Counted from the stretch's first letter, positions 10,363-19,647 are shown. The stretch: 60,962 bases of DNA from JAEUIV01 sp033763795 (GCA_033763795.1 JANRJV010000034.1:1-60962); one strand, 5' to 3'. Numbers and translations: made by a program. Notes: generated from the sequence alone by a model not told the origin.

Positions 10363-10386
10363 CGCGAGTTCCGCGATCCGCGCCCC

Positions 10387-10734
10387 TCAATCCTTCGGCG
10401 CCGGAAAGTCCTTCCACGCCCGCACCAGGTCCTCCTCCTCCTCCTCCGGCTTCTTCCCCGCGTTCCGCACGCCGTCCCACGCGCACTTCACCGCGATCCC
10501 GATGAACACCAGCGACCCCGCGCCCAGCAGCAGCGTGATGATCGTGAGAATCGCCGGCCCCATGCCGGAGAGCCCCCGCCGGCGCAAACGCGGCGTTGAC
10601 TGCCCGTACGTGTCCACCACCGACCACAGCCCCCAGCCGCAGTAGAACGCCCCGATCCCCAGGCCCACGCCCAGAATCAGGCTCGCGCCCGCCGCCACCA
10701 ACGTCGCGCCCGTGCTGTTCGATCGGTCGCTCAT
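10387..10734 (-). CDS. Small two-segment membrane protein
   Basis: This 115-residue protein has two hydrophobic segments (about residues 12-38 and 57-82) and an acidic, charged C-terminus (KKPEEEEEDLVRAW). I recognise no family. It converges with the DUF2802-like gene and is divergent from proS. Codon use matches the neighbours on this strand, which supports it as a real gene. Confidence 0.55.
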   Translation of the reverse strand: MSDRSNSTGATLVAAGASLILGVGLGIGAFYCGWGLWSVVDTYGQSTPRLRRRGLSGMGPAILTIITLLLGAGSLVFIGIAVKCAWDGVRNAGKKPEEEEEDLVRAWKDFPAPKD

Positions 10735-10866
10735 CCCCGCCTCCCGGCCCGGCCGCCGAACATGCTACCGAACCCCCGGGCTCGATGCGCCCGCGTCTCA
10801 CCCGCCCACCCTCCGCCACCGCGACGGCCCCATGCGCCCCCGCGCCGTCCCTACCATCGCGCCCTT

Positions 10867-12684
10867 ATGTCAAATCGCCACGCCGTCACCCATCGCTGGT
10901 CGCGCACCCTCATCCCCACCACGCGCGAAGCCCCCAACGACGCCGAGGTCCCCAGCCACGTCCTCCTCCACCGCGCCGGCTTCATCCGCCAGGTCGGCGC
11001 CGGCATCTACGACTACCTCCCCCTCGCGCTGCGCACCCTCACCAAGCTCTCCGCCATCATCCGCGAAGAACTCGACGCCGCAGGCGCCGCCGAACTCCTC
11101 ATGCCCGCCCTCGAACCCTTCGAACTCTTCAAAGACACCAAGCGCGACGAGGCCTACGGCGACAACCTCTTCCGCGTCAAAGACCGCAAGGGCCGCCTCA
11201 ACGCCCTCGCCCCCACCCACGAAGAAGTCATCACCGACCTCATGCGCTCCAGCGTCAACTCCTACAAGCAGCTCCCCCTCAACCTCTACCAGATCCAGAC
11301 CAAGTTCCGCGACGAGGCCCGCCCACGCGCCGGCCTCCTCCGCTGCCGCGAGTTCCTCATGAAGGACGCCTACTCCTTCCACCTCGAACTCGACGGGCCC
11401 GGCGGCCTCAACGAGACCTACGACAAGATGTACGCCGCCTACACCAACATCTTCACCCGCTGCGGCCTCGACTTCTCCGCCGTCGAGGCCGAGTCCGGCC
11501 CCATCGGCGGCTCCGCCTCCCACGAGTTCATGGTCAACTGCGCCAGCGGCGAAGACACCGTCCTCAAGTGCCCCGCCTCCGGGTACGCCGCCAACGTCGA
11601 AAAGTGCGAGATCGGCCCGCGCCCGCACGACCTCTCGGGACCGCCCACCGGCGACCTCGCCGAAGTCCACACCCCCGGCCTGCCCGGCATCGAGGAAGTC
11701 GGCGCCTTCCTCAAGGTCAAGCCCAGGAACATGCTCAAGACCATCGTCTTCGAGTTCATGGGTACCCCCGCACTCCGTGCGGGAGATTCACACGCAATCC
11801 CCGCCTCCATACCCCGCTGGGTACTCGCCGTCGTCCGGGGCGATCACGACGTCAACGAAGGCAAGGTCAAGGCCCTCGCCGGCGGCCCGGTCCGCATGGC
11901 CCCGATGCCCGAGGCCCTCGCCGCGGGGTTCTCCATCGGCTATGTCTCGCCGCGCGTCGCCGCGACGATTCCTGCAACGCTGCTGCTCATCGACTCCGAC
12001 GCCGCGCAGCCGGGCTTCTGGGCGACGGGCGCCGACAAGCCCGACCACCACGTGAAACACTTCAACTGGCGTCGTGACGTCGGCGCCGTGCTCGACGACG
12101 CCTCACGCGTGAAAGTCGGCGACGTCCGCAACGCCATCGCCGGCGATCCCTCCCCTCGCGCCGCGGGCGCCGCGCTCGTCACAGGCCGTGGCATCGAGGT
12201 CGGCCACATCTTCAAACTCGGCACCAAGTACTCCGACGCCATGGGCCTGCACGTCCTCAACGCCCAGCAACAGAAGCAGTCCGTCATCATGGGCTGCTAC
12301 GGCATCGGCGTCTCCCGAACCATGGCCGCCTGCGTCGAGATGTCCCACGACGCCGACGGCATCATCTGGCCCGCCGCACTCGCGCCCTACCACGTCCTCA
12401 TCACCATCATGAAGGCCGACGACGCCCGCCACCTCCAGGCCGCCGCCGACCTCGCCGCCTCCCTCAACGCCGCCGGCTTCGACGTCCTCATCGACGACCG
12501 CGACGAACGCGCGGGCGTCAAGTTCAAGGACGCCGACCTCGTCGGCATCCCCGTCCGCCTCACCGTCGGCGACAAGGCCCTCGACGCCGCCAGCGTCGAG
12601 TTCAAGGCGCGCAAAGACCCCGGCAAGGGCTCGATGGTCCCGCTCGGCGACGCCGTTCAGGCCTGCCGCTCAGCGCTCATGTGA
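10867..12684 (+). CDS. proS: Prolyl-tRNA synthetase (bacterial type, with editing domain)
   Basis: This class II aminoacyl-tRNA synthetase of 605 residues charges tRNA-Pro. Motif 2 (QTKFRDEARPRAGLLRCREF) and motif 3 (GCYGIGVSRTMAA) are intact, with the C-terminal anticodon-binding domain after residue 505. The YbaK-like editing domain lies between (HTPGLPGIEEVGAFLKVKP and LAVVRGDHDVNEGKVKAL). Inside it, the loop after TIVFEF carries an odd insert, encoded by a palindromic DNA element that recurs in asnB. The ATG at 10867 begins the homology. The frame is open upstream without meaning. Confidence 0.95.
   Translation: MSNRHAVTHRWSRTLIPTTREAPNDAEVPSHVLLHRAGFIRQVGAGIYDYLPLALRTLTKLSAIIREELDAAGAAELLMPALEPFELFKDTKRDEAYGDNLFRVKDRKGRLNALAPTHEEVITDLMRSSVNSYKQLPLNLYQIQTKFRDEARPRAGLLRCREFLMKDAYSFHLELDGPGGLNETYDKMYAAYTNIFTRCGLDFSAVEAESGPIGGSASHEFMVNCASGEDTVLKCPASGYAANVEKCEIGPRPHDLSGPPTGDLAEVHTPGLPGIEEVGAFLKVKPRNMLKTIVFEFMGTPALRAGDSHAIPASIPRWVLAVVRGDHDVNEGKVKALAGGPVRMAPMPEALAAGFSIGYVSPRVAATIPATLLLIDSDAAQPGFWATGADKPDHHVKHFNWRRDVGAVLDDASRVKVGDVRNAIAGDPSPRAAGAALVTGRGIEVGHIFKLGTKYSDAMGLHVLNAQQQKQSVIMGCYGIGVSRTMAACVEMSHDADGIIWPAALAPYHVLITIMKADDARHLQAAADLAASLNAAGFDVLIDDRDERAGVKFKDADLVGIPVRLTVGDKALDAASVEFKARKDPGKGSMVPLGDAVQACRSALM
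11760..11784 (+). repeat. Palindromic element inside proS
   Basis: GGTACCC is followed by CCCGCAC, loop TCC, and GTGCGGG (11767-11783), a perfect seven-base stem. The same word order, GTACCCCC then CACTCCGTG, recurs in asnB at 15142-15168 on the same strand. In proS it adds residues in frame to a loop of the editing domain. It looks like a protein-coding palindromic repeat of the kind known from Rickettsia, but the family is not established. Confidence 0.65.
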
Positions 12685-12706
12685 TTTGTGTCGTTCACCG
12701 CGCGCC

Positions 12707-13492
12707 CTACGCCCGCGCGATCGTCCCGCCGCGTCCGCGGCTCGCGATCAACTGCCGCTGCAGGTTCCGCCCCGGGCACTCCGTGCTCGCCATCTCCTGG
12801 TGCGTCTTCACGCGACCCACCGGCACCTGGTACTTCCGCATCATCGCGCACACGAACGACTCGAGCGTCTGCACCTGCGACGACGTCGGGCGGTGACGGT
12901 CAAAGTTCCCCATCACCATGATGCCCAGGTTGTGCTCGTTCTGCCCCTTCACGTGCGCGCCCTGGTACGCCAGGGGCCGCGCCTCCCACACCCGCCCCTG
13001 CGGGTCGATCACGAAGTGATACCCGATATCCGCGAACGGCTCGGGCCGCCGGTTCACATGCCCGTTGCGCACCAGCGCCATCCGCCGCGCCGCGTCGCCC
13101 TGCGAGCGGATCCCCGTCGACTCCATCGCGTCGTGGTGAATGGTGATCCGCTCGATCCGCCCCATCCGCCCGTCCTGCCCGTTCGCCGTCAGACGCGACA
13201 TGATCACGCCCTGGCTCGTCCACTGCGACCGCGGAATCACGCCCGACGGCAGCGCGTAGTACCCCGCCCCGGTCGTCGCCGGCATCGGCCGCGCCGGCGG
13301 CAGGGGCGACGCGCTCGTCACCGTCGGCGTCGGGCGCACCGGCTTCGCGCCCGGCCACTGCGGCGCAGGCAGCCCCGCCGCACGCCCGCCGCACCCGACC
13401 AGCGGGCCAGTCAGCAGCCCGGCCAGCCCCAGCAGCGCCCCGCCCCGGAGCACCTCGCGACGATCCACCCGGTTGTGCGTGTTCTCGTTCAC
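12707..13492 (-). CDS. Tat-exported N-acetylmuramoyl-L-alanine amidase (PGRP/amidase_2 fold)
   Basis: This predicted cell-wall enzyme of 261 residues cuts the muramoyl-alanine bond or binds peptidoglycan fragments. The N-terminus shows a twin-arginine motif (DRREVLRGG), a hydrophobic stretch, and a possible lipobox ending at Cys34 (GPLVGCGG). The amidase domain starts near residue 100, with zinc ligands in ITIHHD and VKTHQEM...CPG, plus family blocks IGYHFVID and NEHNLGIMVMGNF. It starts at GTG with GAGGAC six bases upstream. Export via Tat and lipid anchoring are both predictions. Confidence 0.88.
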   Translation of the reverse strand: MNENTHNRVDRREVLRGGALLGLAGLLTGPLVGCGGRAAGLPAPQWPGAKPVRPTPTVTSASPLPPARPMPATTGAGYYALPSGVIPRSQWTSQGVIMSRLTANGQDGRMGRIERITIHHDAMESTGIRSQGDAARRMALVRNGHVNRRPEPFADIGYHFVIDPQGRVWEARPLAYQGAHVKGQNEHNLGIMVMGNFDRHRPTSSQVQTLESFVCAMMRKYQVPVGRVKTHQEMASTECPGRNLQRQLIASRGRGGTIARA

Positions 13493-13625
13493 ACTGTCCT
13501 CATCGGAACCCCGACGCGCCCGCCTGCACTTTCAGCACCATGCCGCCGTCCTCGCGCGCGCAAGGTCCCATAGTACCGCCGCATCCCCGCATTTCCTTCG
13601 TCCTCGCGCTTCTCGAGGCTGCGTG

Positions 13626-13646
13626 GCACAGGCGTCCCGCCTGTGC
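13626..13646. repeat. Intergenic hairpin repeat (copy 1)
   Basis: Nine-base perfect arms GCACAGGCG and CGCCTGTGC flank the loop TCC. The hairpin lies three bases past the asnB stop codon, where it could also end transcription. A second copy with ten-base arms is at 23107-23129. I recall similar dispersed hairpins in other planctomycetes. Confidence 0.8.
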
Positions 13647-13648
13647 TC

Positions 13649-15808
13649 CTAACCCCGCACCCACCGCGCCCACACCGCCAGCGCCACCAGCATGTACAGC
13701 CGCTGCGCGTGATCTCTCCGTCCCTCCACGTGCTCCGCCATCAGCCGCTTCGCATACCCCCGGTCCAACTCAAACCCCAGCACCTCCGGCGGAAACGACT
13801 CCGCCCCGTGCACCACGTCCGCCAGCATCCCCCGAAGCCCCCCAAAGTCCTCGCGAAACCACTCGCCCACCGGCGCCGCAAACCCCATCTTCCGCCGATC
13901 CACGATCTCCCCCGGCAGGTACCGCCGCGCCACCTCCCGCAGCAACCCCTTGCGCCTGCCCCGCGGCATCAGCGACCCGCGCGTCGCATTCACCCCCAGC
14001 CGCGCCACCTCGCTGTCCAGCATCGGCGCCCGCACCTCCAGCGCCACCGACATCGACGCCGCGTCCGCCTTCAGCAGCATGTCGCCCGCCAGCGAGAACA
14101 GCACGTCCAGCCGACGCGCCGTCCGAAACGCGAACGCAAAGTCGTCCCGCCACGCCACCAGCCCGAAATGCCCGCCGCCCGCCCCTGTATCGCCCGCGGA
14201 CGTCGTGTCGCGCCTCGTTTCGCCGGGCCACAACTCCCGCGCCATCTCACTCGGGAAAATCGCCAGCAGGTCCTTGTACCCATTCCCCGCCGCGGCCCTC
14301 AAAAACCGCGCCGCCTTCACCCGCCTCGACTTCCCCCCCGCGCCCGCCGCCCCGCGCTCCATCCACTCCGCCAACTCCGTCAGCATCCCCGGGTTCAGCC
14401 GCCCCGCCGCGTGCAGCCACCGCGCCCCCGCGTGCCGCTCGTACCCCAGGAACAACTCGTCCCCGCCCTCGCCCCCGAGCGCCACCGCCACCTCACGCCG
14501 CGCCGCGCGGCTTACCCACGTCGCCGGCAACAGACTGCTGTCCCCAAACGGCAGCCCCATCCGCTCGATCCCCGCCACCAAATCCTCCGACGGCCTCGCC
14601 TCGCACTCCAGCACCACGTGCCGCACGCCCAGCGCCCGCGCCGTCGCCGCCGCCGCCTCCGATTCGTCATACGCCCGCACCGGCATCCGCACCGTGAACG
14701 CCGTGATGTCCGCCCGCACCTCCGCCGCGTACTTCGTGATCAGCGCCGAATCGATCCCGCCGCTCAAGAAACACCCCAGCGGCACGTCCGCCTCCAGCCG
14801 GGCATGCACCGCCCGCCGCAGCGCCGCGTCCAGCGTCCCCGCGTCGAGCTCCAGCCCCTGCGGGTTCAGCGCATCCGCCCACGCCGAGAACGATCCGTCC
14901 TCCGACACCCCGCCGAACCACTCATCCGCCGCGCACCGCACGCCGTGCCCGACCAACACCTCGCGTACATCCTCATACGGCGTCGTCTGGTTCCACCCAA
15001 ACTGCACCCACGCTTTCACATCCCCCATCCGCGCCCGCGCGCCCGTGATCACCCGGTGCAGCCGCACCAGCCCCGCGCACGAACTGCTCCACGCCACGAT
15101 CGTTCCGCGTACCCCCACACTCCCGGGTACCCCCACACTCCCGGGTACCCCCACACTCCGTGTGGGATCCTCCACCCGCATCACATACAGCGGCTTCTCC
15201 CCGAACCGGTCCCGCAGCAGCACCACGTCCCCGACATCCCGTTCCCACACCGCCGCCGCGTACATCCCCTCCAGCCGCCCCAGCGCCCCCGCGCCCCACG
15301 CCCGCCACGCGTGCGGCACGACCTCCGTATCGCTGTGATCGCTCTCAAACCGCGCGCTCCGCCCGTGCAGCGCGCCGCCCGACAACTCCGCCCGCAGCGC
15401 GCGGTGGTTGTACACGCACCCGTTGAACACCACCGCCATCAGGTCCGCGTCGCCGTGCACCGCCTCGTACCGCACGCCGGCAGTGGGGGCCCCGCGAAAC
15501 AGCATCGCCGGCCCGTGCGACGCCCTGTCAACGGGCATCTCCCCGCGCGCGCCGCCGCCACGCACCACCATCGGCTGCGCCCCGCACGCGTGATCGAGCA
15601 CCGACAGCCGCCGGTGCACCATCGCCACCACCGCCGTCCCGCCGTCCGCGCGCGTCGCCCAATCTCGAAACCGCCCCTGCCCGTCGGGCCCGCGATGCCG
15701 CACGTGCTCGTCCAGCACGTCCAGCCACGCCTCGGGGATCGCCTCGAACACGCCCGGCACGCCCGCGCCCGGCGCGTACACCCGCAGGATGCCCCCGATC
15801 CCGCACAT
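13649..15808 (-). CDS. asnB: Asparagine synthase (glutamine-hydrolysing)
   Basis: This two-domain enzyme makes asparagine, or amidates another carboxylate, from glutamine and ATP. Cys2 of MCGIGG is the glutaminase nucleophile, and RHRGPDGQG, VFNG and DRFGEKPLY are intact. The synthetase PP-loop is LSGGIDSALI, with LGGEGGDELFLGY downstream. At 719 residues it is longer than usual. Part of the excess is a low-complexity VGVPGS triplet encoded by a tandem DNA element. It is the last gene of a packed leftward operon after ugd, a DNA methylase and a membrane protein, so a role in envelope sugar or peptide amidation is possible. Confidence 0.9.
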   Translation of the reverse strand: MCGIGGILRVYAPGAGVPGVFEAIPEAWLDVLDEHVRHRGPDGQGRFRDWATRADGGTAVVAMVHRRLSVLDHACGAQPMVVRGGGARGEMPVDRASHGPAMLFRGAPTAGVRYEAVHGDADLMAVVFNGCVYNHRALRAELSGGALHGRSARFESDHSDTEVVPHAWRAWGAGALGRLEGMYAAAVWERDVGDVVLLRDRFGEKPLYVMRVEDPTRSVGVPGSVGVPGSVGVRGTIVAWSSSCAGLVRLHRVITGARARMGDVKAWVQFGWNQTTPYEDVREVLVGHGVRCAADEWFGGVSEDGSFSAWADALNPQGLELDAGTLDAALRRAVHARLEADVPLGCFLSGGIDSALITKYAAEVRADITAFTVRMPVRAYDESEAAAATARALGVRHVVLECEARPSEDLVAGIERMGLPFGDSSLLPATWVSRAARREVAVALGGEGGDELFLGYERHAGARWLHAAGRLNPGMLTELAEWMERGAAGAGGKSRRVKAARFLRAAAGNGYKDLLAIFPSEMARELWPGETRRDTTSAGDTGAGGGHFGLVAWRDDFAFAFRTARRLDVLFSLAGDMLLKADAASMSVALEVRAPMLDSEVARLGVNATRGSLMPRGRRKGLLREVARRYLPGEIVDRRKMGFAAPVGEWFREDFGGLRGMLADVVHGAESFPPEVLGFELDRGYAKRLMAEHVEGRRDHAQRLYMLVALAVWARWVRG
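15106..15172. repeat. Tandem 18-base element with hairpin inside asnB
   Basis: Three copies of an 18-base unit (cgSgtacccccacactcc, where S is C or G) occupy 15106-15159. The last joins GTGTGG to form the hairpin CCACAC-TCC-GTGTGG (15151-15165). The insertion keeps the frame and encodes a repeated VGVPGS peptide between the glutaminase end and the synthetase domain. It shares its core with the proS element. Confidence 0.75.
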
Positions 15809-15814
15809 CGCGCC

Positions 15815-16450
15815 CTACCCCGCCTTCCGCGCGGCGTCCGCCGGCCCGCCCGGCGCGTCCCCCGCGCCCGCCACCGCGCGGTCCGGGCCCACCACGTCCG
15901 CCGCCGATCGCTTCCCAGCACGCCGCTCCGCGCGGATCATCCACAGCGTGTGCAGCAGCCGCGTGATCACCAGCCCCACCGCGAACCCGAACCCCGTCGC
16001 CCACGCCACGCTCGCCCCCTCGTGCAGCAGCTTGTTCTGCAGCGACAGCGCGATCACGTACAGCACCGGGCTCAGGAGCGCCCGCTCGAACTGCACCAGC
16101 GTCGCGTCCCGCATGAACGACAGGTCCGCGTACGCGTGCGTCTTGCGCCGGCGCTTCCGCCGCGGCGTGTGGTTCGCCACCCAGTGCAGCACGTAGTACA
16201 CCACCACGTCCGCCACAAGGTCCACCACGAACGTCAGCCCCGTCACCAACAACTTCGACGCCTGCAGCTCGTACCCCCACAGCCGCAGCCCTTGCCCATC
16301 AACCCACGCCGACATCTGCGCCAGCAGTTTGCTCACCTCGAGCGCGTGCATCACGCCCACGGTGATCGCCAGCGCGATCACGCCCGCGAGCAGCACGTTC
16401 ACGTTCACATTCACGATCCGATAGTCGTACCAGGCCAGCACCCGCCGCAT
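15815..16450 (-). CDS. Polytopic membrane protein of unknown function
   Basis: This 211-residue protein has four likely membrane segments (about residues 18-35, 70-92, 128-148, 155-178). A basic loop, PRRKRRRK, lies near residue 110, and the tail is flexible and Ala/Gly-rich. No family is recognised; the size and layout are loosely like GtrA-type membrane proteins, but that is weak. It sits between the DNA methyltransferase (8 bases) and asnB (6 bases) on the same strand, so co-transcription is very likely. Confidence 0.65.
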   Translation of the reverse strand: MRRVLAWYDYRIVNVNVNVLLAGVIALAITVGVMHALEVSKLLAQMSAWVDGQGLRLWGYELQASKLLVTGLTFVVDLVADVVVYYVLHWVANHTPRRKRRRKTHAYADLSFMRDATLVQFERALLSPVLYVIALSLQNKLLHEGASVAWATGFGFAVGLVITRLLHTLWMIRAERRAGKRSAADVVGPDRAVAGAGDAPGGPADAARKAG

Positions 16451-16458
16451 GGGCCAGT

Positions 16459-17259
16459 CTAGTGGTCTCGAACTGGCCGCAGCGCGCCGCTCTCGCCAGC
16501 AGCCCCCGCGCACGCCGCCAGCCGCCCCCGCGCCACCCGCACCGCCGCCGCGCTCACATCAAAACCCAGCCACCGCCGCCCCAGCCGCCACGCCGCCTCC
16601 AGCGTCGTCCCGCTCCCGCAGCACGGGTCCAGCACCAGACCCCCCGGCGGGCAGCACGCGCCCACCAGCACCTCCAGCAGCGCCCGCGGCTTCTGCGTCG
16701 GATACCCCGTCCGCTCCCGCGCCATGTTGTTGATCGACGGGATCTCCAGCACGTCCGTCGCCTTCTTCGTCTTCCCCCGCATCCGCCGGCTCGTCGCCGC
16801 CACCCGCGGCGCCTCGAACCAGTACGACCCCGGCTCGATGCAGTACAGCAAGATGTCATCGTGCTTCCGCGCGAACCGCCGCGCCGACGAGCCCCCCAGC
16901 CCGTACGACCACACCAGGTGGTTCACGAACCGGTCCGCCCCCAGCACCTCGTCCAGCATCAGCCGCACGTGATGGCTCGAACGCCAGTCCACGTGCAGCG
17001 CTACCAGCCCCGTCGCACGCACCGCCGGCAGCGTCGCGACCACCCGCTCCCGCAGCCACCCCGCGTGCGCCGCCGCGTCCGCCCACGAATCCTCGTACCC
17101 CGCCCGCGTCTCCCGCCCCGCGGCCCTCGCGCCCGGCGGTGTCCGCTTCGCCGCGCCCGTATTGAACGGCGGGTCCGCGTACACGAAGTCCACGCTCCCC
17201 GGCGTCAACCCCCGCGCCAGGTCACGCCAGTCGCCTACGCGGACTGTCGCTTCCGACAC
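16459..17259 (-). CDS. DNA methyltransferase, N4/N6-amino type, without a visible restriction partner
   Basis: This 266-residue enzyme of the beta class transfers a methyl group to an exocyclic amino group of DNA. The catalytic motif ADPPFNT comes before the SAM-binding motif LDPCCGSGTTLEAA, the beta-class order. TGYPTQKP is a family hallmark. The GTG at 17259 is preferred (GGGGGAG upstream); an ATG at 17286 would overlap ugd. The gene begins two bases after the ugd stop and continues into the membrane protein and asnB. No nuclease gene is nearby, so it looks like an orphan methylase with a regulatory or maintenance role. Confidence 0.88.
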   Translation of the reverse strand: MSEATVRVGDWRDLARGLTPGSVDFVYADPPFNTGAAKRTPPGARAAGRETRAGYEDSWADAAAHAGWLRERVVATLPAVRATGLVALHVDWRSSHHVRLMLDEVLGADRFVNHLVWSYGLGGSSARRFARKHDDILLYCIEPGSYWFEAPRVAATSRRMRGKTKKATDVLEIPSINNMARERTGYPTQKPRALLEVLVGACCPPGGLVLDPCCGSGTTLEAAWRLGRRWLGFDVSAAAVRVARGRLAACAGAAGESGALRPVRDH

Positions 17260-17263
17260 GCGA

Positions 17264-18631
17264 TCAACTCCCCCGCACCGCCGCACGCCCCACCGAGTAG
17301 TGCGTCACGCCCAACTGCTGCATCTGCGCCGGGCGGTACAGGTTCCGCCCGTCGAACACCACGGGCGTGCGCATCAGCCGCTTCACACGCTCGAAGTCCG
17401 GGCTCTTGAACTCGTCCCAGTCCGTCGACACCACCAGCGCGTCCGCGTCGCGCAGCGCCTCGTACATGTCCTCCGCGATCGTCGCCGCCGGCCCCAGTTC
17501 CGCACGCGCGTTCTCGTTCGCCACCGGGTCGTACGCCACGCACACCGCCCCGTACCCCGCCGCCTTGCGGATCAGCGTCAGCGCCGGCGCCTCGCGGATG
17601 TCATCCGTCCGCGGCTTGAACGCGATCCCCCAGAACGCCACCCGCTTCCCCTGCAGGCCCGCCGGCCCGCCGCCCACGCCCGTCTTCCCGCCAAAGTGCG
17701 CCACCACCTTGTCAAAGAACCGGTCCCGCTGGCGCTGGTTCACCGCGTGCACCGCCTTGCTCAGCGTCGCTTCCATCCCCGCCTTGTCCCCCATCATGAT
17801 GCACGCGAGCGTGTCCTTCGGGAAGCAACTCCCCCCGTACCCCAGCCCCGGGTACAGGAACTGGTACCCGATCCGCTTGTCCGAGCACATCCCCTCCCGC
17901 ACCCGGTTGATGTCCGCCCCGTACGCCTCGCACAGGTTCGCCATCTCGTTGATGAACGAGATCTTCGTCGCCAGGAAGTTGTTGCTCGCGTACTTCACCA
18001 TCTCCGCGCTCAGCACGTCCATCAGGAAGATCGGGTGCCCGTTCCGCACGAACGGGTCGTACAACTGCCGGAACTGCTCCCCCGTCGCCTCGTCCTCCAC
18101 GCCCACCACCACGCGATCCGGCTTGTTGAAGTCGTTGATCGCGTCCCCTTCCTTCAGAAACTCCGGGTTGTCCGCCACGCGGAACGGAATCCCCGCCCCC
18201 ACGCGCTCGCGGATCCGGTCCCGCACCGCGAACGTCGTCCCCACCGGCACCGTCGACTTCATCACGATCGTCTTGGGCTTCTGCCCGGGCCCCAGCGCCA
18301 CCAGCGTCGCCGCGATGTCGTCCGCCGCCCCCAGCACGTACCGCAGGTCCGTGTGCCCCCGCTCGTCGCTCGGCGTCCCCACGCAGATGAAGATCATCTC
18401 CGCGTCCCGGTACGCCTCCGCCTTGTCGAGCGTGTACCGCAGGCGCCCCGCCCGCGTGTTCCGCTCCATCAGTTCTTCCAGCCCAGGCTCGTAGATCGGG
18501 CACACGTTCGCCCGCAGCTTCTCGATCTTCCGCGCGTCCACGTCCAGGCACACCACCTCGTTGCCCGTGTTCGCGAAGCACACCCCGGTCACCAGCCCCA
18601 CGTACCCCGTCCCCACCATCGTCAGCCGCAT
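17264..18631 (-). CDS. ugd: UDP-glucose 6-dehydrogenase
   Basis: This NAD-dependent enzyme oxidises UDP-glucose to UDP-glucuronate, a precursor of exopolysaccharide and envelope sugars. The Rossmann start VGTGYVGLVTGVCFANTG and the catalytic-cysteine block GLGYGGSCFPKD are present. FKPRTDDIREAPAL marks the C-terminal NDP-binding domain. The 455-residue length is normal. It is the first gene of a four-gene leftward operon and is divergent from the methyltransferase at 18735, with 103 bases for two promoters. A GDP-mannose or UDP-acetylhexosamine dehydrogenase is less likely. Confidence 0.93.
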   Translation of the reverse strand: MRLTMVGTGYVGLVTGVCFANTGNEVVCLDVDARKIEKLRANVCPIYEPGLEELMERNTRAGRLRYTLDKAEAYRDAEMIFICVGTPSDERGHTDLRYVLGAADDIAATLVALGPGQKPKTIVMKSTVPVGTTFAVRDRIRERVGAGIPFRVADNPEFLKEGDAINDFNKPDRVVVGVEDEATGEQFRQLYDPFVRNGHPIFLMDVLSAEMVKYASNNFLATKISFINEMANLCEAYGADINRVREGMCSDKRIGYQFLYPGLGYGGSCFPKDTLACIMMGDKAGMEATLSKAVHAVNQRQRDRFFDKVVAHFGGKTGVGGGPAGLQGKRVAFWGIAFKPRTDDIREAPALTLIRKAAGYGAVCVAYDPVANENARAELGPAATIAEDMYEALRDADALVVSTDWDEFKSPDFERVKRLMRTPVVFDGRNLYRPAQMQQLGVTHYSVGRAAVRGS

Positions 18632-18734
18632 GCGTCGCCTCCGCTCCCGCCGATGGACACGAGCGCCCCCGATCGGTGCCGACTATATCGCCCGCACTTT
18701 CCACCCAGCCCGCCACACGCCATAATCCCCGCCC

Positions 18735-19565
18735 ATGCCCAACTCTCGCACCACCGCCAAGCCGCCCCTCACCCGCGCCACCAGCGACCGCCACCTGCTC
18801 TACCAGGCCGCCGTCCAGGCCTCCGACGCCGAGATCGATTTCATCACCCACCGCTTCAAGCAGCTCCGCAAACGCCCCGCACGCCTCCTCCGCGAAGACT
18901 TCTGCGGCACCGCCCTCTCCGCCTGCGAGTTCGTCCGCCGCCACAAGGACAACCACGCCGTCGGCCTCGACCTCCACCAGCCCACCCTCGACTGGGGCCT
19001 CAGGCACAACGTCGCCAAACTCCCCGATGACGCCCGCGCCCGCATCTCCCTCCTCAACCGCAACGTCCTCTCGCCCACCGACGCCGACCGCGCCTTCGAC
19101 ATCGTCGAAGCCATGAACTTCTCCTACTGGATCTTCACCACCCGCCCGCGCATGCTCGACTACTTCCGCACCGTCCGCGCCTCCCTCAAGCCCGACGGCG
19201 TCTTCTTCCTCGACTTCTGGGGCGGCTACGAATCCATGCGGGAACAACGCGAACGCCGCCGCATCTCCCGCGGCGTCACCTACATCTGGGATCAGCACCA
19301 CTACGACCCCATCTCCGGCATCATGACCTGCTACATCCACTTCGAGTTCAAAAGAGGCCCCGCCTGGAACCGCGCCTTCACCTACGTCTGGCGGCTCTGG
19401 ACCCTCCCCGAAATCCGCGAACTCCTCGCCGAGGCCGGCTTCAAGAACGTCACCGTCTACTGGGAAGGCGAGAACGAGCACGGCAATGGCACCGGATACT
19501 TCCACCCCCGCAAGAAAGGCGTCGCCGACGCCTCCTTCATCTGCTACCTCTCCGCCGAGAAGTAA
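18735..19565 (+). CDS. Class I SAM-dependent methyltransferase
   Basis: This is a 276-residue cytoplasmic methyltransferase. The SAM-binding first strand is LLREDFCGTALSACEF (about residues 51-66). The acidic end of strand two is VGLDLHQPTLDWG, and NVLSPTDADRAFDIVEAMNFSYW follows. The substrate is unknown; a small molecule is likely from the size. It is expressed rightward, with polyprenyl synthase next on the same strand. Confidence 0.85.
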   Translation: MPNSRTTAKPPLTRATSDRHLLYQAAVQASDAEIDFITHRFKQLRKRPARLLREDFCGTALSACEFVRRHKDNHAVGLDLHQPTLDWGLRHNVAKLPDDARARISLLNRNVLSPTDADRAFDIVEAMNFSYWIFTTRPRMLDYFRTVRASLKPDGVFFLDFWGGYESMREQRERRRISRGVTYIWDQHHYDPISGIMTCYIHFEFKRGPAWNRAFTYVWRLWTLPEIRELLAEAGFKNVTVYWEGENEHGNGTGYFHPRKKGVADASFICYLSAEK

Positions 19566-19647
19566 CGCCCCCGTCTCCCGCCGTTCCACTCCCCATCCGC
19601 CTCTTCTCGCCTTCGCGTTCTGCGCCCCGCGCCCTCTACCCTCGATC

